From Phycisphaerales bacterium (GTDB lineage: Bacteria; Planctomycetota; Phycisphaerae; Phycisphaerales; UBA1924): a stretch of DNA of 64,000 nt. Where the stretch lies: NCBI GenBank assembly GCA_029260315.1, contig JAJDDM010000033.1, positions 29,591-93,590 on the forward strand. The letters are read 5' to 3'. The translations under genes were made by a program, and so were the position numbers. Shown one piece after another: positions 26,871 through 36,037 of the stretch. The notes beneath the pieces were generated by a model, which ran no database searches, was not told the origin of the DNA, and saw nothing but the letters and a program-made list of their open reading frames with translations. The first letter of the stretch is position 1, and the number at the start of each line of letters is the position of its first letter.

Positions 26871-27419
26871 TCAGGCGCTGGAGCGGTCGATGACGCGGTA
26901 GGACTCGCGCTCGCCCCGCCCGCGGACGGGGTAGTCCTTGCGCAAGGGGTGCGCGGGGAAAGACTCCCATGTGAGGATGCGCCGGAGGTCGGGGTGGTTC
27001 TTGAAGCGGATGCCGAACATGTCGAAGACCTCGCGCTCGGTCCATTCGGCACCCGCCCAGAGGTCGGTCACGGAATCGAGCTCGAGGGCCGGGTCGGCGT
27101 CGGCGCCCTCGGTTGAGATCGAGGGATCGAGGAAGACCTTGACGGCGAAGCGGTCGTTGCGCTCGGTCGATTCCAGGAGGTAGACGACGGCGAAGCGACC
27201 GGCGGTCTTGGCGGGGTAGTTCAGGTAATCCACGCCGACGACGTCGGAGAGGAAGTCGAACGAGAGTCGGTCGTCGGTCTTGAGGAATCTCAGAAGTTCG
27301 TGGGCGTCGGCGGGAGAAACGATGAGCGTCGAGCGGTTGCGGAACTCAGTGCCGGCGAGGCGCGCGCCCGGGAAACGCTCCTTGAGAATTGCGAACGCGG
27401 GATGGTCCAGTGTCGGCAT
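26871..27419 (-). CDS. nuoC: NADH-quinone oxidoreductase subunit C
   Basis: The 182-residue protein is the 30-kDa peripheral-arm subunit. It shows FDFLSDVVGVDYL, the family block WTEREVFDMFGIRFKNHPDLRRIL and FPAHPLRKDYPVRGRGE. In most genomes nuoC lies in a nuo operon between nuoB and nuoD; here the neighbours are unrelated, so it is an orphan, or one of two copies. The gene 58 nt downstream of its start (27477) is on the same strand and not a nuo gene. Confidence 0.93.
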   Translation of the reverse strand: MPTLDHPAFAILKERFPGARLAGTEFRNRSTLIVSPADAHELLRFLKTDDRLSFDFLSDVVGVDYLNYPAKTAGRFAVVYLLESTERNDRFAVKVFLDPSISTEGADADPALELDSVTDLWAGAEWTEREVFDMFGIRFKNHPDLRRILTWESFPAHPLRKDYPVRGRGERESYRVIDRSSA

Positions 27420-27476
27420 CGGCTCTCTCTCGTCAAAGAATCGAGCATGGAATCGAGGGAAAAGTGGGACCGAAGG

Positions 27477-28208
27477 TTAGCGCGCCGCGTGGAGCCCGGC
27501 GGGGCGGAGCACGCCGAGCTGGCGGGCCAGGCCAGCCTCGCGCAGCACGATCGGCTTGGCGGCAGACAGGGCACGCTCGGCGAGATAGATGAGATGGCAA
27601 GACTCGAGCTCGCCCTCGTGTACCGGCGTCGGCAGCAGATCGTCACCCCGCCGGCGGGCGTTGCGGAGCAGGACCATCGGGACGCGCGGGTGGTCGATCA
27701 GGGCGTCGGCGATGCGGGTGAGATGGTCCTCGGCGCAGGAGAGCATGTCGGGCGTGAGCATCGCGATGGGGTCCAGGGCGATGTCGATGGGCTCGTTGTC
27801 GTGGGTGTCGAGGAAGGCGAGGCAGGCGTGAGGGTCGCTCAGGATCTGACGAGCGTGGGGGCGGAGGGCGAGGCGCCCGCCGCGGACCCGGGCCTCCTGA
27901 GCGAGCCAGGGGGCGATCTCGTCGAGGCGGACTCTGCCCTCTCCCATCCAGACGCGCGGGTCCTCGGGATAGACCTCATCGCGGGCCGGGGCGTTCTCGG
28001 GCAGCCAGCCGGAGTGAGTGACGAGCCAGTTGGGCAGGTCCATCGCGGGCAGTGCCGGCACGGCCCCGGCGAGGATGTTGAGCGAGGGGGCGAGGGCCAG
28101 GGGGTGCTGGATCTGCCCGTCGATGCTCACGATCGCGCGATCGGCCCAGGGGCCGGTGAGGTAGTCGAGGCCGGCAGCGACGGGTTGGCGGATCGCGTAG
28201 AGAGCCAC
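27477..28208 (-). CDS. hypothetical protein
   Basis: The 243-residue protein is not recognised. It is soluble, alpha/beta in look, with recurring 'DHPRVPMVLLRNARRR' and 'CLAFLDTHDNEPIDIALDP' segments that could be TIM-barrel strands of the sugar-isomerase type (AP2Ec-like). It sits immediately upstream of nuoC on the same strand and could be cotranscribed. No signal peptide. Confidence 0.65.
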   Translation of the reverse strand: MALYAIRQPVAAGLDYLTGPWADRAIVSIDGQIQHPLALAPSLNILAGAVPALPAMDLPNWLVTHSGWLPENAPARDEVYPEDPRVWMGEGRVRLDEIAPWLAQEARVRGGRLALRPHARQILSDPHACLAFLDTHDNEPIDIALDPIAMLTPDMLSCAEDHLTRIADALIDHPRVPMVLLRNARRRGDDLLPTPVHEGELESCHLIYLAERALSAAKPIVLREAGLARQLGVLRPAGLHAAR

Positions 28209-28356
28209 GGGTCTCAGGTTATCACCCCCGGGCGGCGCAGGCCATGCGCCGATCGCTGGCGACAGGGGCGGGAGGTGGTGGGCGAGGGGCGTGGATGTCG
28301 ATAGCGGCGGGCCCGGGGTTGGGCGTGTGGCTCAGCCCGCGGGGAAGCTGGAACGG

Positions 28357-28632
28357 ATGCCGGAGCAGTTGATGTCCCTACCCACGCCCGTCGTGGGGAT
28401 GCCGGAGCGCGTCTCGAGTTGCACACGCCGATTGACCCGGGAGCAGGTCGTCGATCGGATCATGGCTTTGAACACGTCGATCAGCGTGTCATTCCTGGAG
28501 GGGTTTTGCGAGCGGACGCTGTGGAGCTATCTGCGGCGGTTGGATGGACTCAGCGAGCCCCGCGGCAGACGAGCGGCATGGAAGCGTGAGGGGGATACGC
28601 CTGCGATCGTGACGAGGCGGCGGCGGGTGTGA
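28357..28632 (+). CDS. small hypothetical protein
   Basis: A ~91-residue basic protein with a possible helical hairpin (RLTREQVVDRIMALN, then SFLEGFCERTLWSYLRRLDGL) and a basic tail (RRRRV). Start could be ATG 28357 or 28372; the frame is open from 28291. No family known. It could bind nucleic acid, but this is only from charge. Coding status is moderately supported. Confidence 0.45.
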   Translation: MPEQLMSLPTPVVGMPERVSSCTRRLTREQVVDRIMALNTSISVSFLEGFCERTLWSYLRRLDGLSEPRGRRAAWKREGDTPAIVTRRRRV

Positions 28633-28733
28633 AGCGCCGTCCCTTGCTCGCCACGGAGCAATGAGGGCTGGTAGATAGCGAAGGAGGAGGAGACGCCCTC
28701 CCTCACGGTCAGGCCTGTGATGGGCGCGGTGCC

Positions 28734-28773
28734 GTGCCACCGAGATGGCCGGCTCTGCGGCCTTCTCGGTGCT
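28734..28773 (-). repeat. palindromic repeat with covarying stem
   Basis: On the minus strand AGCACCGAGAAGGCCG-CAGAGC-CGGCCATCTCGG, then TGGCAC. The 28633-28927 gap contains this copy, the one at 28883-28916, and no gene. Confidence 0.8.
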
Positions 28774-28882
28774 ACTTCCCTGCCTGACGCTGTGCCCCGT
28801 CCAACCGCACCTGTTGCTCGAAAGTCCACGCCCTTGCGCGCCACCGGGACGGTCATGGGCAACCTGACGAGGGTATGAGTGA

Positions 28883-28916
28883 AGCACCGAGATCGCAGAG
28901 CCGATCTCGGTGGCAC
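28883..28916 (+). repeat. palindromic repeat with covarying stem
   Basis: AGCACCGAGATCG-CAGAGC-CGATCTCGG, then TGGCAC. Its outer stem matches that of 28734-28773 in the opposite orientation, about 110 bp away. Confidence 0.8.
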
Positions 28917-28927
28917 GGTGCGGCAGG

Positions 28928-29515
28928 CTATCTGCCGAACCAGCGGAGGCGCCAGTTGCCTCGTTCCATGACCATGTCGAAGTGGGTGTAGCGCAGGTCG
29001 CGTGCGGCGAGGCCGGAGACGCCGAGGCGGACGAGGTTCTTGCCGTCGATCGTGCCGAGCTTCTGCCAGACGACGCCTGGGGTGTGCTCGCCCTGGGGCA
29101 TCTGGTCGAAGAGTTTCAGAACGTGCCGCTCGTCTTTCTTGAGCAAGTCGAAGGCCTCGGCGGGATCCTTGCCGCGCGAGACGAACTCGGCGCGGGTGAC
29201 ACTGGAGAGAACCTGCTCGGCGAAGAGGCCGCGTTCATTGTTCTGAAGCGTCGTGTAGATGTGGGCCATGAGCTGTCGGCCGGAGCGGGCGTAGAGGGTG
29301 ATGGCGCCGTCGGCCGCTTCCTGGCGGATGCCGCCCTCGGGGGCGGCGGCGGGGTCGGGGAAGTTGAATCGCCGGTCTGCGGGGACGCCGAACCCGCCGG
29401 TCGCGCCCGGCAGCCCGGCGAGGGGCTGGTTGGCACGGACGATGCGTTCCTGGGTGCAGGCCGAGAGGGAGACGAACAGAATCCCAATACAGTGAGTGAT
29501 GCTGCGCGCGGTCAC
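28928..29515 (-). CDS. lipoprotein of unknown function
   Basis: The protein of ~195 residues has a short lipoprotein signal (ITHCIGILFVSLSAC). The mature part shows AHIYTTLQNNERGLFAEQVLS and a C-terminal FDMVMERGNWRLRWFGR, as in small periplasmic DUF-type proteins that are not further recognised. Start is uncertain: GTG 29515 gives a 20-residue signal, ATG 29551 a 32-residue one. It diverges from the membrane protein at 29584. Confidence 0.7.
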   Translation of the reverse strand: MTARSITHCIGILFVSLSACTQERIVRANQPLAGLPGATGGFGVPADRRFNFPDPAAAPEGGIRQEAADGAITLYARSGRQLMAHIYTTLQNNERGLFAEQVLSSVTRAEFVSRGKDPAEAFDLLKKDERHVLKLFDQMPQGEHTPGVVWQKLGTIDGKNLVRLGVSGLAARDLRYTHFDMVMERGNWRLRWFGR

Positions 29516-29583
29516 GGGGGACTCTATGGGCCGCGCGTGGGCGTCGCGCATGGGGGGCGTTGCTCGATTAGGATGGCGGCGAT

Positions 29584-30225
29584 ATGAGTGAGACCGACGG
29601 CGAGAATGTGGCGAAGCGGAACGAGGGCCCGGGACGCAAGCCCGCGGAGAAGCCGCGCGAGTCATCGGGGAAGTCGCGCAAACGCTCGGGGGGTTCGCGC
29701 GAGCCCTCGGGCAAAGAGACCTCCTCGCGCTTCGGCGACGCGTTCTTCGCTGTCCAGAAGTTCATCGTCGGGCGGGCGTGGAGCCTGCTGCTGCTGGTGC
29801 TGATCGGCGAGATCGGCGGGTTTCTCATCCACAAGAACTGGGAGAGCGTCTCGCAGGCGAGCGGGCGGAACATCGTGCAGGTCGTCCTGCTCGTGCTCGG
29901 TCTGATCGCGTTCTGGATCGCGCCCGGGCGGGCGGGGTTCATGCGGCGGCTGTGCTTCCTGCTGGTGTTCGCCGGGGGCGTGCTGGTCGCGCTGACGTGG
30001 GGGGTCGAGGTGCTCGACGGACGGGCGTTGAAGATCGGCCATCTGGAAGCAGTGCAGACGACCTGGCTCGGCGAGCTTGGGCTCATGTGGCTGATGTTCG
30101 GCGTGTTTCTCGCGCTGCTGATGTACGGCGGGCGGTTCGTGTTCAGCAAGTGGCGGGAGACGCCGGACGCGGCGGCGCGCCGGGCGGGGAAGCGGTCGCA
30201 GGGGGATGACTCGCCGAGGGGTTAG
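29584..30225 (+). CDS. four-helix membrane protein, unknown
   Basis: The 213-residue protein has a ~50-residue charged, Ser/Lys/Arg-rich cytoplasmic N-terminus, then four predicted membrane helices (SLLLLVLIGEIGGFLI; IVQVVLLVLGLIAFWIA; LCFLLVFAGGVLVALTWG; LGLMWLMFGVFLALLMY) and a basic tail. No family recognised. The stop codon overlaps the convergent scpA stop. Confidence 0.75.
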   Translation: MSETDGENVAKRNEGPGRKPAEKPRESSGKSRKRSGGSREPSGKETSSRFGDAFFAVQKFIVGRAWSLLLLVLIGEIGGFLIHKNWESVSQASGRNIVQVVLLVLGLIAFWIAPGRAGFMRRLCFLLVFAGGVLVALTWGVEVLDGRALKIGHLEAVQTTWLGELGLMWLMFGVFLALLMYGGRFVFSKWRETPDAAARRAGKRSQGDDSPRG

Positions 30226-31097
30226 AGCTTGGCGTCAAAGGCCGACGAAGAGGCCTCGGACGAATCGGCGTCGTCGGAAGGAATCCTCGCTTGCGCGTCG
30301 GGCTCGCTTTGGTCGTGCTCGTCTTGTTCGGGCGCGTCGTGGTCGGGCACGTCTTGTTCGTTGAGGGCGACGCGGATCTCGGCGTCGGTCTGCGTCACCG
30401 CGAGGCGGCGCTGGCGGACGAGCTCCAAGAGCGCGATGAACAGGCCGATCATCTGGCCCTTGGTGCGGCCGGTGAAGATCTCGCGCAAGGTCAGGCCGGC
30501 GCTGGTCGCGTCGCGGCTGAGCAGGTCGATCAGATCCTCGACGTGCAGCTCGATCGGCGTGTCGTCGTCGGTGATCTCGTGGTCGCCGACGCGCTCGAGG
30601 TTGACCGACGACATGATCTGGCCGAACGCCTCGACGAGATCGTTGAGATGCAGGTCCTCGAGATCGAGGGCGTCGGCCCTGGAGTCGATCTCGGCGATCG
30701 CGGCGCGGGCGATTGGGTAGCGGCTGGACCACTCGTTGCGCCGGCGTTCGAGCGAGTCCGCCGCGTCACGGTATTTCTTGTATTCGAGGAGCTGGGCGAC
30801 GAGGGTGGCGCGGGGGTCGTCCTCGTCGGATTGGCGGTCGCGATCGGGCGAGGCGTCGGGCTCGCCGAGGGCGATCATGCGGCTCTTGATCTCCATGAGC
30901 GTGGCGGCCATGAGCAGGAACTCGCCGGCGATCTCGACGTCGATCCGCTCGATCCCCTCCAGATGGGCGAGGTACTGGTCGGTGATGGTTGCGACGGAGA
31001 TGTCGTGGATATCGACCTCGTGCTCGCGGATGAGGTGGAGCAGCAGGTCGAGCGGGCCCTCGAAGGGCTCGAGCGTGACGCGGTAGGTGTCCTCCAT
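30222..31097 (-). CDS. scpA: segregation and condensation protein A
   Basis: The 291-residue kleisin subunit of the SMC-ScpAB condensin shows the N-terminal FEGPLDLLLHLIREHEVDIHD block, FLLMAATLMEIKSRMI, and the winged-helix C-terminus (LREIFTGRTKGQMIGLFIALLELVRQRR). The last ~40 residues are an acidic, low-complexity extension (DHDAPEQDEHDQSEPD) not usual in ScpA. ATG 31097 is the family start; the frame continues upstream to 32045 but antisense to kdsD. scpB and smc are elsewhere. Confidence 0.95.
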   Translation of the reverse strand: MEDTYRVTLEPFEGPLDLLLHLIREHEVDIHDISVATITDQYLAHLEGIERIDVEIAGEFLLMAATLMEIKSRMIALGEPDASPDRDRQSDEDDPRATLVAQLLEYKKYRDAADSLERRRNEWSSRYPIARAAIAEIDSRADALDLEDLHLNDLVEAFGQIMSSVNLERVGDHEITDDDTPIELHVEDLIDLLSRDATSAGLTLREIFTGRTKGQMIGLFIALLELVRQRRLAVTQTDAEIRVALNEQDVPDHDAPEQDEHDQSEPDAQARIPSDDADSSEASSSAFDAKL

Positions 31098-31173
31098 GCG
31101 GGCTCCAGAACGGGGCGTCCGTGCGCCGGGGTGTGAGTCGCTGCGGGGTCGCGGTCGAGTGTACCCTTGGACG

Positions 31174-32202
31174 ATGTCTGAGAGCGGCGGGCCCGATGCA
31201 AACCCCGATCCGAGCGAGCTGGCCTTTGCGCGGGCGGTGCTGGAGCACGAGAGCGCGGCGGTCGGTCGCCTCGCGGCGTCGCTGGATGCCGCGTTCTCGG
31301 AGGCGGTCGGGCTGATCGATGCCTGTGCCGAGCGCGGCGGGACGGTGCTGGTGTCTGGATTGGGTAAGAGCGGGCTTATCGGACAGAAGATCGCCGCGAC
31401 GCTGTCGAGCCTGGGGATTCCGAGCCACGCGGTCCATCCGACCGAGGCGGCCCACGGCGATCTGGGACGGTTCCGATCCAGCGACATCTGCCTGTGCCTG
31501 TCGTGGAGCGGGGAGACACAGGAGGTCGTGAATCTCGCGGCGATCCTGCGCCAAGACGGGCTGGCGGTCATCGCGATCACGGGCGAGCACGATGCAAGCT
31601 CGAGCCTGGAGGAGTTGGCGCGGGTGACGCTGCGCTTACCGGTGGCCGAAGAGGCGGGCGGGGGGATGTACGTCGCGCCGACGAGCTCGACGACGGCGAC
31701 CTTGGCGTTGGGCGATGCGCTGGCGCTGTGCGCGGCTCGGCGACGGAACTTCACGACCGGGGACTTCGCCAAGCGCCATCCGGGGGGGTCGCTGGGCGGG
31801 CAGTTGCGGGCGGTGACCGACGTGATGCGGGCGCGGGCGGGGGAGAACCTGCCGCTGATCGGGCAGGAGGTGACGCTCGGCGAGGCGCTGCGAGAGGGCG
31901 CGGGCAAGCGGCGGAGCGGGGCGATGCTGGTGGTCGATGGCGACGGGCGGCTGGCGGGGATCTTCACCGACGGGGATCTGCGCCGCCAGGTGTGTGCGGA
32001 CGACGGGGCGCTGGGGCGGGCGATGTCCGAGCTGATGACGCGCAACCCGCGGGTGCTGGGCGATGATGCGCTGGTGCGCGACGCCGTGACGCTGTTCCGG
32101 GAGTTCCGTCAGGACGAGATCCCCGTGGTCGATGGTGAGGGCAGGCCCGTCGGGCTGCTCGACGTGCAGGATCTGATCACGCTGCGGCTGGTGAGCGACT
32201 GA
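31174..32202 (+). CDS. kdsD: arabinose-5-phosphate isomerase, KpsF/GutQ family
   Basis: The 342-residue protein makes D-arabinose 5-phosphate for Kdo. The N-terminal SIS domain has VLVSGLGKSGLIGQKIAATL, AAHGDLGR, CLSWSGETQEV and TSSTTATLALGDALA, and the GDFAKRHPGGSLG substrate motif. Two CBS domains follow (residues ~205-340: AMLVVDGDGRLAGIFTDGDLRR; IPVVDGEGRPVGLLDVQDL). Its stop overlaps the ATG of kdsC (TGATG), so it heads a coupled cluster. Confidence 0.95.
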   Translation: MSESGGPDANPDPSELAFARAVLEHESAAVGRLAASLDAAFSEAVGLIDACAERGGTVLVSGLGKSGLIGQKIAATLSSLGIPSHAVHPTEAAHGDLGRFRSSDICLCLSWSGETQEVVNLAAILRQDGLAVIAITGEHDASSSLEELARVTLRLPVAEEAGGGMYVAPTSSTTATLALGDALALCAARRRNFTTGDFAKRHPGGSLGGQLRAVTDVMRARAGENLPLIGQEVTLGEALREGAGKRRSGAMLVVDGDGRLAGIFTDGDLRRQVCADDGALGRAMSELMTRNPRVLGDDALVRDAVTLFREFRQDEIPVVDGEGRPVGLLDVQDLITLRLVSD

Positions 32203-32708
32203 TGGCGGATGCGGCGGATATCGAGCTGCTGATCCTCGACGTGGACGGCGTGCTGACCGACGGGTCGATCTGGTACGACGACGCCGGGCAGGAGTTAAAG
32301 CGGTTCCATGTGCGAGACGGCTCGGCGATCAAGGCGTGGATGCGCCTGGGGTTTCATGTCGGGGTCATCACCGGTCGCGGCGGGCCGGCGGTGGTGCATC
32401 GGATGCGCGATCTGCGCGTGACCAGGATCGTGCAGCGCTGCGAGGACAAGCTCAAGGCGGCTAAGCGGATGGCGACGGATGTCGGCGTCGGTCTCGACAG
32501 GGTCGCGTGCGTCGGCGACGACTGGGCGGATCTGAAGATGATGCGCGTTGTCGGCTACGCGATGTCGGTGGGCGACGCGGACGCGAGCGCCCGTGAGGCC
32601 GCGGCGTTCGTAACCGACGCGGGCGGCGGACAGGGCGCGGTCCGCGAGGCAATCGAGCACCTGCTGCGGGCCAAGGACCTTTACGACAAGGCTCTTGACG
32701 CGGGCTGA
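32202..32708 (+). CDS. kdsC: Kdo 8-phosphate phosphatase (HAD family)
   Basis: The 168-residue HAD phosphatase has LILDVDGVLTDG (catalytic Asp pair), FHVRDGSAIKAW, VITGRGGPAV and CVGDDWADLKMM. This is the C0-cap tetrameric KdsC type, which removes phosphate from Kdo-8-P. It lies between kdsD and an Lpt-like gene, the same order as in E. coli kdsD-kdsC-lptC-lptA, and implies that this organism makes Kdo-containing LPS. Confidence 0.93.
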   Translation: MADAADIELLILDVDGVLTDGSIWYDDAGQELKRFHVRDGSAIKAWMRLGFHVGVITGRGGPAVVHRMRDLRVTRIVQRCEDKLKAAKRMATDVGVGLDRVACVGDDWADLKMMRVVGYAMSVGDADASAREAAAFVTDAGGGQGAVREAIEHLLRAKDLYDKALDAG

Positions 32709-32725
32709 TCGCGTACGATGGGCCC

Positions 32726-35700
32726 ATGGCCACCAAACGCCCGGGCAAGCGAGGGATCGATGCGCAGGTTATCGGCGCTGGGCTGCTGACGCTCACGGCG
32801 ATCGCGTCGCTGGCGATGCTCGTGGTCTTTCTCATGCGCGGGCCGGGCTCGGGGGGCGGCGCGGGGCTGGAGGTCGATGTCGACTCACCGGAGATCGGGA
32901 ACCTCGGGACCAATGGGAACCAGCCGCAGGTGCTTCGCGGCCAGAGCCTGCAGATCCAGGTGACCGACGAGGACGACCCGACGCGGATCGTCGCGGAGAT
33001 GAACTTCGGCAAGCTGGACCCGCTGCCGAATCGGCGGTACGAGGCGAGCGAGACGCGGACGTGGATCTACCCGGATTCGGGGGATTTCGTGCTGATCACC
33101 TCGCCGAGGGCGGTGCTGACGATGCCCGACGGCAAGCGGCCGGAATCCGGGCGGCTGACCGGCGGGGTCGAGATGCGGGTGTACGATCCGCCGAGGGGCG
33201 GGGGCAAGCCGGATCCGGCGTTCGCGCGACCGAAGCTGATCGCCAACACCGATCGGTTCGACTTCGACCTGACGATGGGGCTGGTCTCTGCGCCCGGGCG
33301 GCTGACGGTAACGACCGATCAGGTGGACTTCGCCGGCAGCGACATGGAAGCACGGCTGAACGAGTCGCAGCGCCGGATCGAGAGCGTGAGCGTGGGCGTC
33401 GGCGAGAGCCTGGTGTATCGCCCGCGGACGGACGAGGAGGCGGGGAATGCTCGCGAGGTGGTGGCACGGGGCGACGCTCACCGGACGGGCGTTTCGCGAC
33501 CGGACGATGCCCCGGGAGCGCGGGGCGCGGGCGGCGATGCGGGGCAGGCGGTCGAGCCCGCGCCGAACGAGCCCGCCAGGGCCGAGCGCGGGGAGCCGCT
33601 GCGACAGCACTATCACGTTATTTTCAACGACGGCGTGCGTGTTGTCCAGGGCGTGAAAGAGATCCGGGGGGATCGGTTGGACGTGTGGGCGCGTCTGGTG
33701 GATGGGAAGTTGCCGGGCGATGCGCTGGGACGCCCGCCGCGGGATGCACTTAGAGATGGATTGACGCCGACGAGCGGGGCGCGGACGACGCTTCAGGAGG
33801 TGCTGGCGTCCAGCGCGATCGCAGCGTTGGGAGGAGCGGGCGACCAGCCGGGGCGTCTGGGCGGGTTCGGCGTGCGGATTCCCGCGCGTGCGCAGAGCGA
33901 TGAGAGCACGGAAGATACGGGCGTGGTTGAGGCGACCTCGGAGGACGACGACGCCGAGGACGACGCGTTCGCGCGGCTGGCGAAGGACGAAACTGTCGTA
34001 CTGCGCTGGACCGGGGCGATGATGATCGAGTTCCTTCCCGGAATCGCGCCCGACCAGCTGCGAGCCCAGAACCACCTCGCAGTGCGTGTGAGCGCGCCCA
34101 AGTCCGGGACGGTGCAGTTCGAGGATCTGGAGTCGGGCTCGCGGGGGTTCTGCGGCGATCTTTTCTATAAGGCGACGCTGCGAGAGCTGGCCCTGGGCGG
34201 CTTGGGCCCGCACGCGGTGCGCCTGCTTCGGCCCGGGGCGGGGATGCTCGAGGCCGGGCGCGTGGAGTTTGATTTGTACACGGGCGCGGCGCGGATCCCC
34301 GGCGCGGGGATCGCCCACGCGCTGGGCGACGAGCAGGAGCGTCCGGACCCGGCGTCACCAAGACGAGTGTCGTGGACCGAGCGGGCCGATCTTCAACTCG
34401 CGGTGCGCGAGGACAGCCTGAGCGGGGACATCGTCTGGGCGAAGATGCTCGGGCGGGTCGAGGCGCTCGACGGCGAGGCGCGCCTCGGCGGGGAGGTCAT
34501 GGACGCGACGTTCTTCGAGCGCCGCGAGGATCGCAAGCCGACGCTGCGCCATCTGGAGGTCGTCGGGCCGGTCACCGGCGGCGACGGTCGCGGCGCAACG
34601 ATGCTCGGCGAACGCCTGAGCGTCGATTTCGCCGCCAGCGAGGACGGAAAATCGGACCCGCGGACGGTGTCGATCGAGGGTAAGGCGGAGGTTCGGCGGG
34701 ATGCCTCGACGCTGGTCGCCAACATCGTGGACGCCCGACTGGAACGCAACGAAGAGGACAAGTTGGTGGTCGCGTTCGTCAGCGCCCGCGACGACGTTCG
34801 GTACAGCGACACCGAGAGCGCGATCCTCGCGACGTGCGACCGCCTGCGGGCCGACGCGACGCTGAAGATCGCGAACCTCGAGGGCGAGAGCGTGCTGCTG
34901 CGCCAGGGCACAGACGAGATCGGCGGGACGCAACTGCACCTGAACGGGACCGACCGGATCGTCGAGGTCTTCGGCGCCGGCACGTTCACCCGCCATCGCG
35001 AGGAGGGCGAGGGCCCGGCGATCGCCTCGGCACGCTGGTCCAAGCAGATGGTCTTCGACGATCGTCAGGGCACGCTGGATTGCTACGGCGACGCGTTCGC
35101 GACGTGGCGTCCGGAGGAGCTGGCGATCGACGAGGTGACCGCCGAGCGCGTGCATGTGGAGCTGACACCCTATCGCGAGCAGAGCGAGGGAGCGGGCGAT
35201 GCGCTGGGCGTGCGGGTCGATCGCGACACGCGCGAGGTGCTCCGCGTGCGGGCGATCGGGGCGTCGCAGCTCGAGGAGAATGGGGCGTTCGCGGTGATCC
35301 AGTCGCTGCGCGAGTCGCCCAAGGAGCCTGTTGAGGGCGAGGACCGGGCGATCGAGACGCTGCTGCGTCTGGAGGGGCCGGAGATCTTCGCGAACAACGA
35401 GATCGGTCAGCTTCGGGTCGATGATCCCGGGCGACTGGTCGTCGCGGATTATCGCGAGAACCGGGCGACCGAGAATCAGGACGCGGCTGACGAGACGCCG
35501 GCGGTCGATGCAGCACCCGACCACGGTGCGCCCGAGCAAGGCGCGGCTGCGCCCGATCCGATCGCGATCGACGATCCGGGCTCGATGCGCGGCAGCGCGC
35601 TGTTCCAATGGGACGACTCGCTGGTTGTCGATCGCACCGAGAACACGATCACGATGGATGGACGCGTGCGGATGACCCATGTGCGTCTCGGCGATCAGCT

Positions 35701-36028
35701 CGCGACCCGCCTGCTGTGCGAGCACCTGGTCGCGGGCTTTGAGCAGCCCGAGGAAGGCGAGGGCGGGCAGCTCGGCGCGGGCCGCCTGCGCAGCGTGCTG
35801 GCCAGCGGTGAGGTCTACGCCCGCTCCGGACGCCAGGAGCTGATCGGCGACGAGCTTCTCTATGACGCGAGACGCTCGACGCTGGAGGCCCAGGCGGGTG
35901 AGGGCGGGCGGGTGACGTATGTGGATGCCCGCACGGGCACGCCCAGCTCGGCACGCCGGATCTTCTGGGATCTGAAGACCGATCGGATCGAGATCCGCGA
36001 GCCGGGGACGCTGGTGGTGCCGCGGTAG
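32726..36028 (+). CDS. giant OstA/Lpt-like LPS transport protein (LptC/LptA-like)
   Basis: The 1100-residue protein starts with one membrane anchor (residues ~13-36, LTLTAIASLAMLVVFLM), as LptC does. The rest looks like a very long periplasmic beta-rich array, with OstA-like stretches such as GTQLHLNGTDRIVEVFGAGTF, VFDDRQGTLDCYGDAFATW and, near the end, VVDRTENTITMDGRVRM, GEVYARSGRQELIGDELLYD. Acidic, low-complexity linkers break the array (near residues 390-420 and 940-970). It takes the place of lptC-lptA after kdsDC, 17 nt downstream, and probably bridges LPS across the periplasm. LptB is not in the window. The OstA identity is by pattern and context and needs a profile search. Confidence 0.75.
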   Translation: MATKRPGKRGIDAQVIGAGLLTLTAIASLAMLVVFLMRGPGSGGGAGLEVDVDSPEIGNLGTNGNQPQVLRGQSLQIQVTDEDDPTRIVAEMNFGKLDPLPNRRYEASETRTWIYPDSGDFVLITSPRAVLTMPDGKRPESGRLTGGVEMRVYDPPRGGGKPDPAFARPKLIANTDRFDFDLTMGLVSAPGRLTVTTDQVDFAGSDMEARLNESQRRIESVSVGVGESLVYRPRTDEEAGNAREVVARGDAHRTGVSRPDDAPGARGAGGDAGQAVEPAPNEPARAERGEPLRQHYHVIFNDGVRVVQGVKEIRGDRLDVWARLVDGKLPGDALGRPPRDALRDGLTPTSGARTTLQEVLASSAIAALGGAGDQPGRLGGFGVRIPARAQSDESTEDTGVVEATSEDDDAEDDAFARLAKDETVVLRWTGAMMIEFLPGIAPDQLRAQNHLAVRVSAPKSGTVQFEDLESGSRGFCGDLFYKATLRELALGGLGPHAVRLLRPGAGMLEAGRVEFDLYTGAARIPGAGIAHALGDEQERPDPASPRRVSWTERADLQLAVREDSLSGDIVWAKMLGRVEALDGEARLGGEVMDATFFERREDRKPTLRHLEVVGPVTGGDGRGATMLGERLSVDFAASEDGKSDPRTVSIEGKAEVRRDASTLVANIVDARLERNEEDKLVVAFVSARDDVRYSDTESAILATCDRLRADATLKIANLEGESVLLRQGTDEIGGTQLHLNGTDRIVEVFGAGTFTRHREEGEGPAIASARWSKQMVFDDRQGTLDCYGDAFATWRPEELAIDEVTAERVHVELTPYREQSEGAGDALGVRVDRDTREVLRVRAIGASQLEENGAFAVIQSLRESPKEPVEGEDRAIETLLRLEGPEIFANNEIGQLRVDDPGRLVVADYRENRATENQDAADETPAVDAAPDHGAPEQGAAAPDPIAIDDPGSMRGSALFQWDDSLVVDRTENTITMDGRVRMTHVRLGDQLATRLLCEHLVAGFEQPEEGEGGQLGAGRLRSVLASGEVYARSGRQELIGDELLYDARRSTLEAQAGEGGRVTYVDARTGTPSSARRIFWDLKTDRIEIREPGTLVVPR

Positions 36029-36037
36029 GGGTTGGAA

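Noticed and set aside
28527..28916. 129-residue minus-strand frame over the palindromes
   Set aside because: It runs through two hairpin repeats and antisense to the small plus-strand gene; not likely coding.
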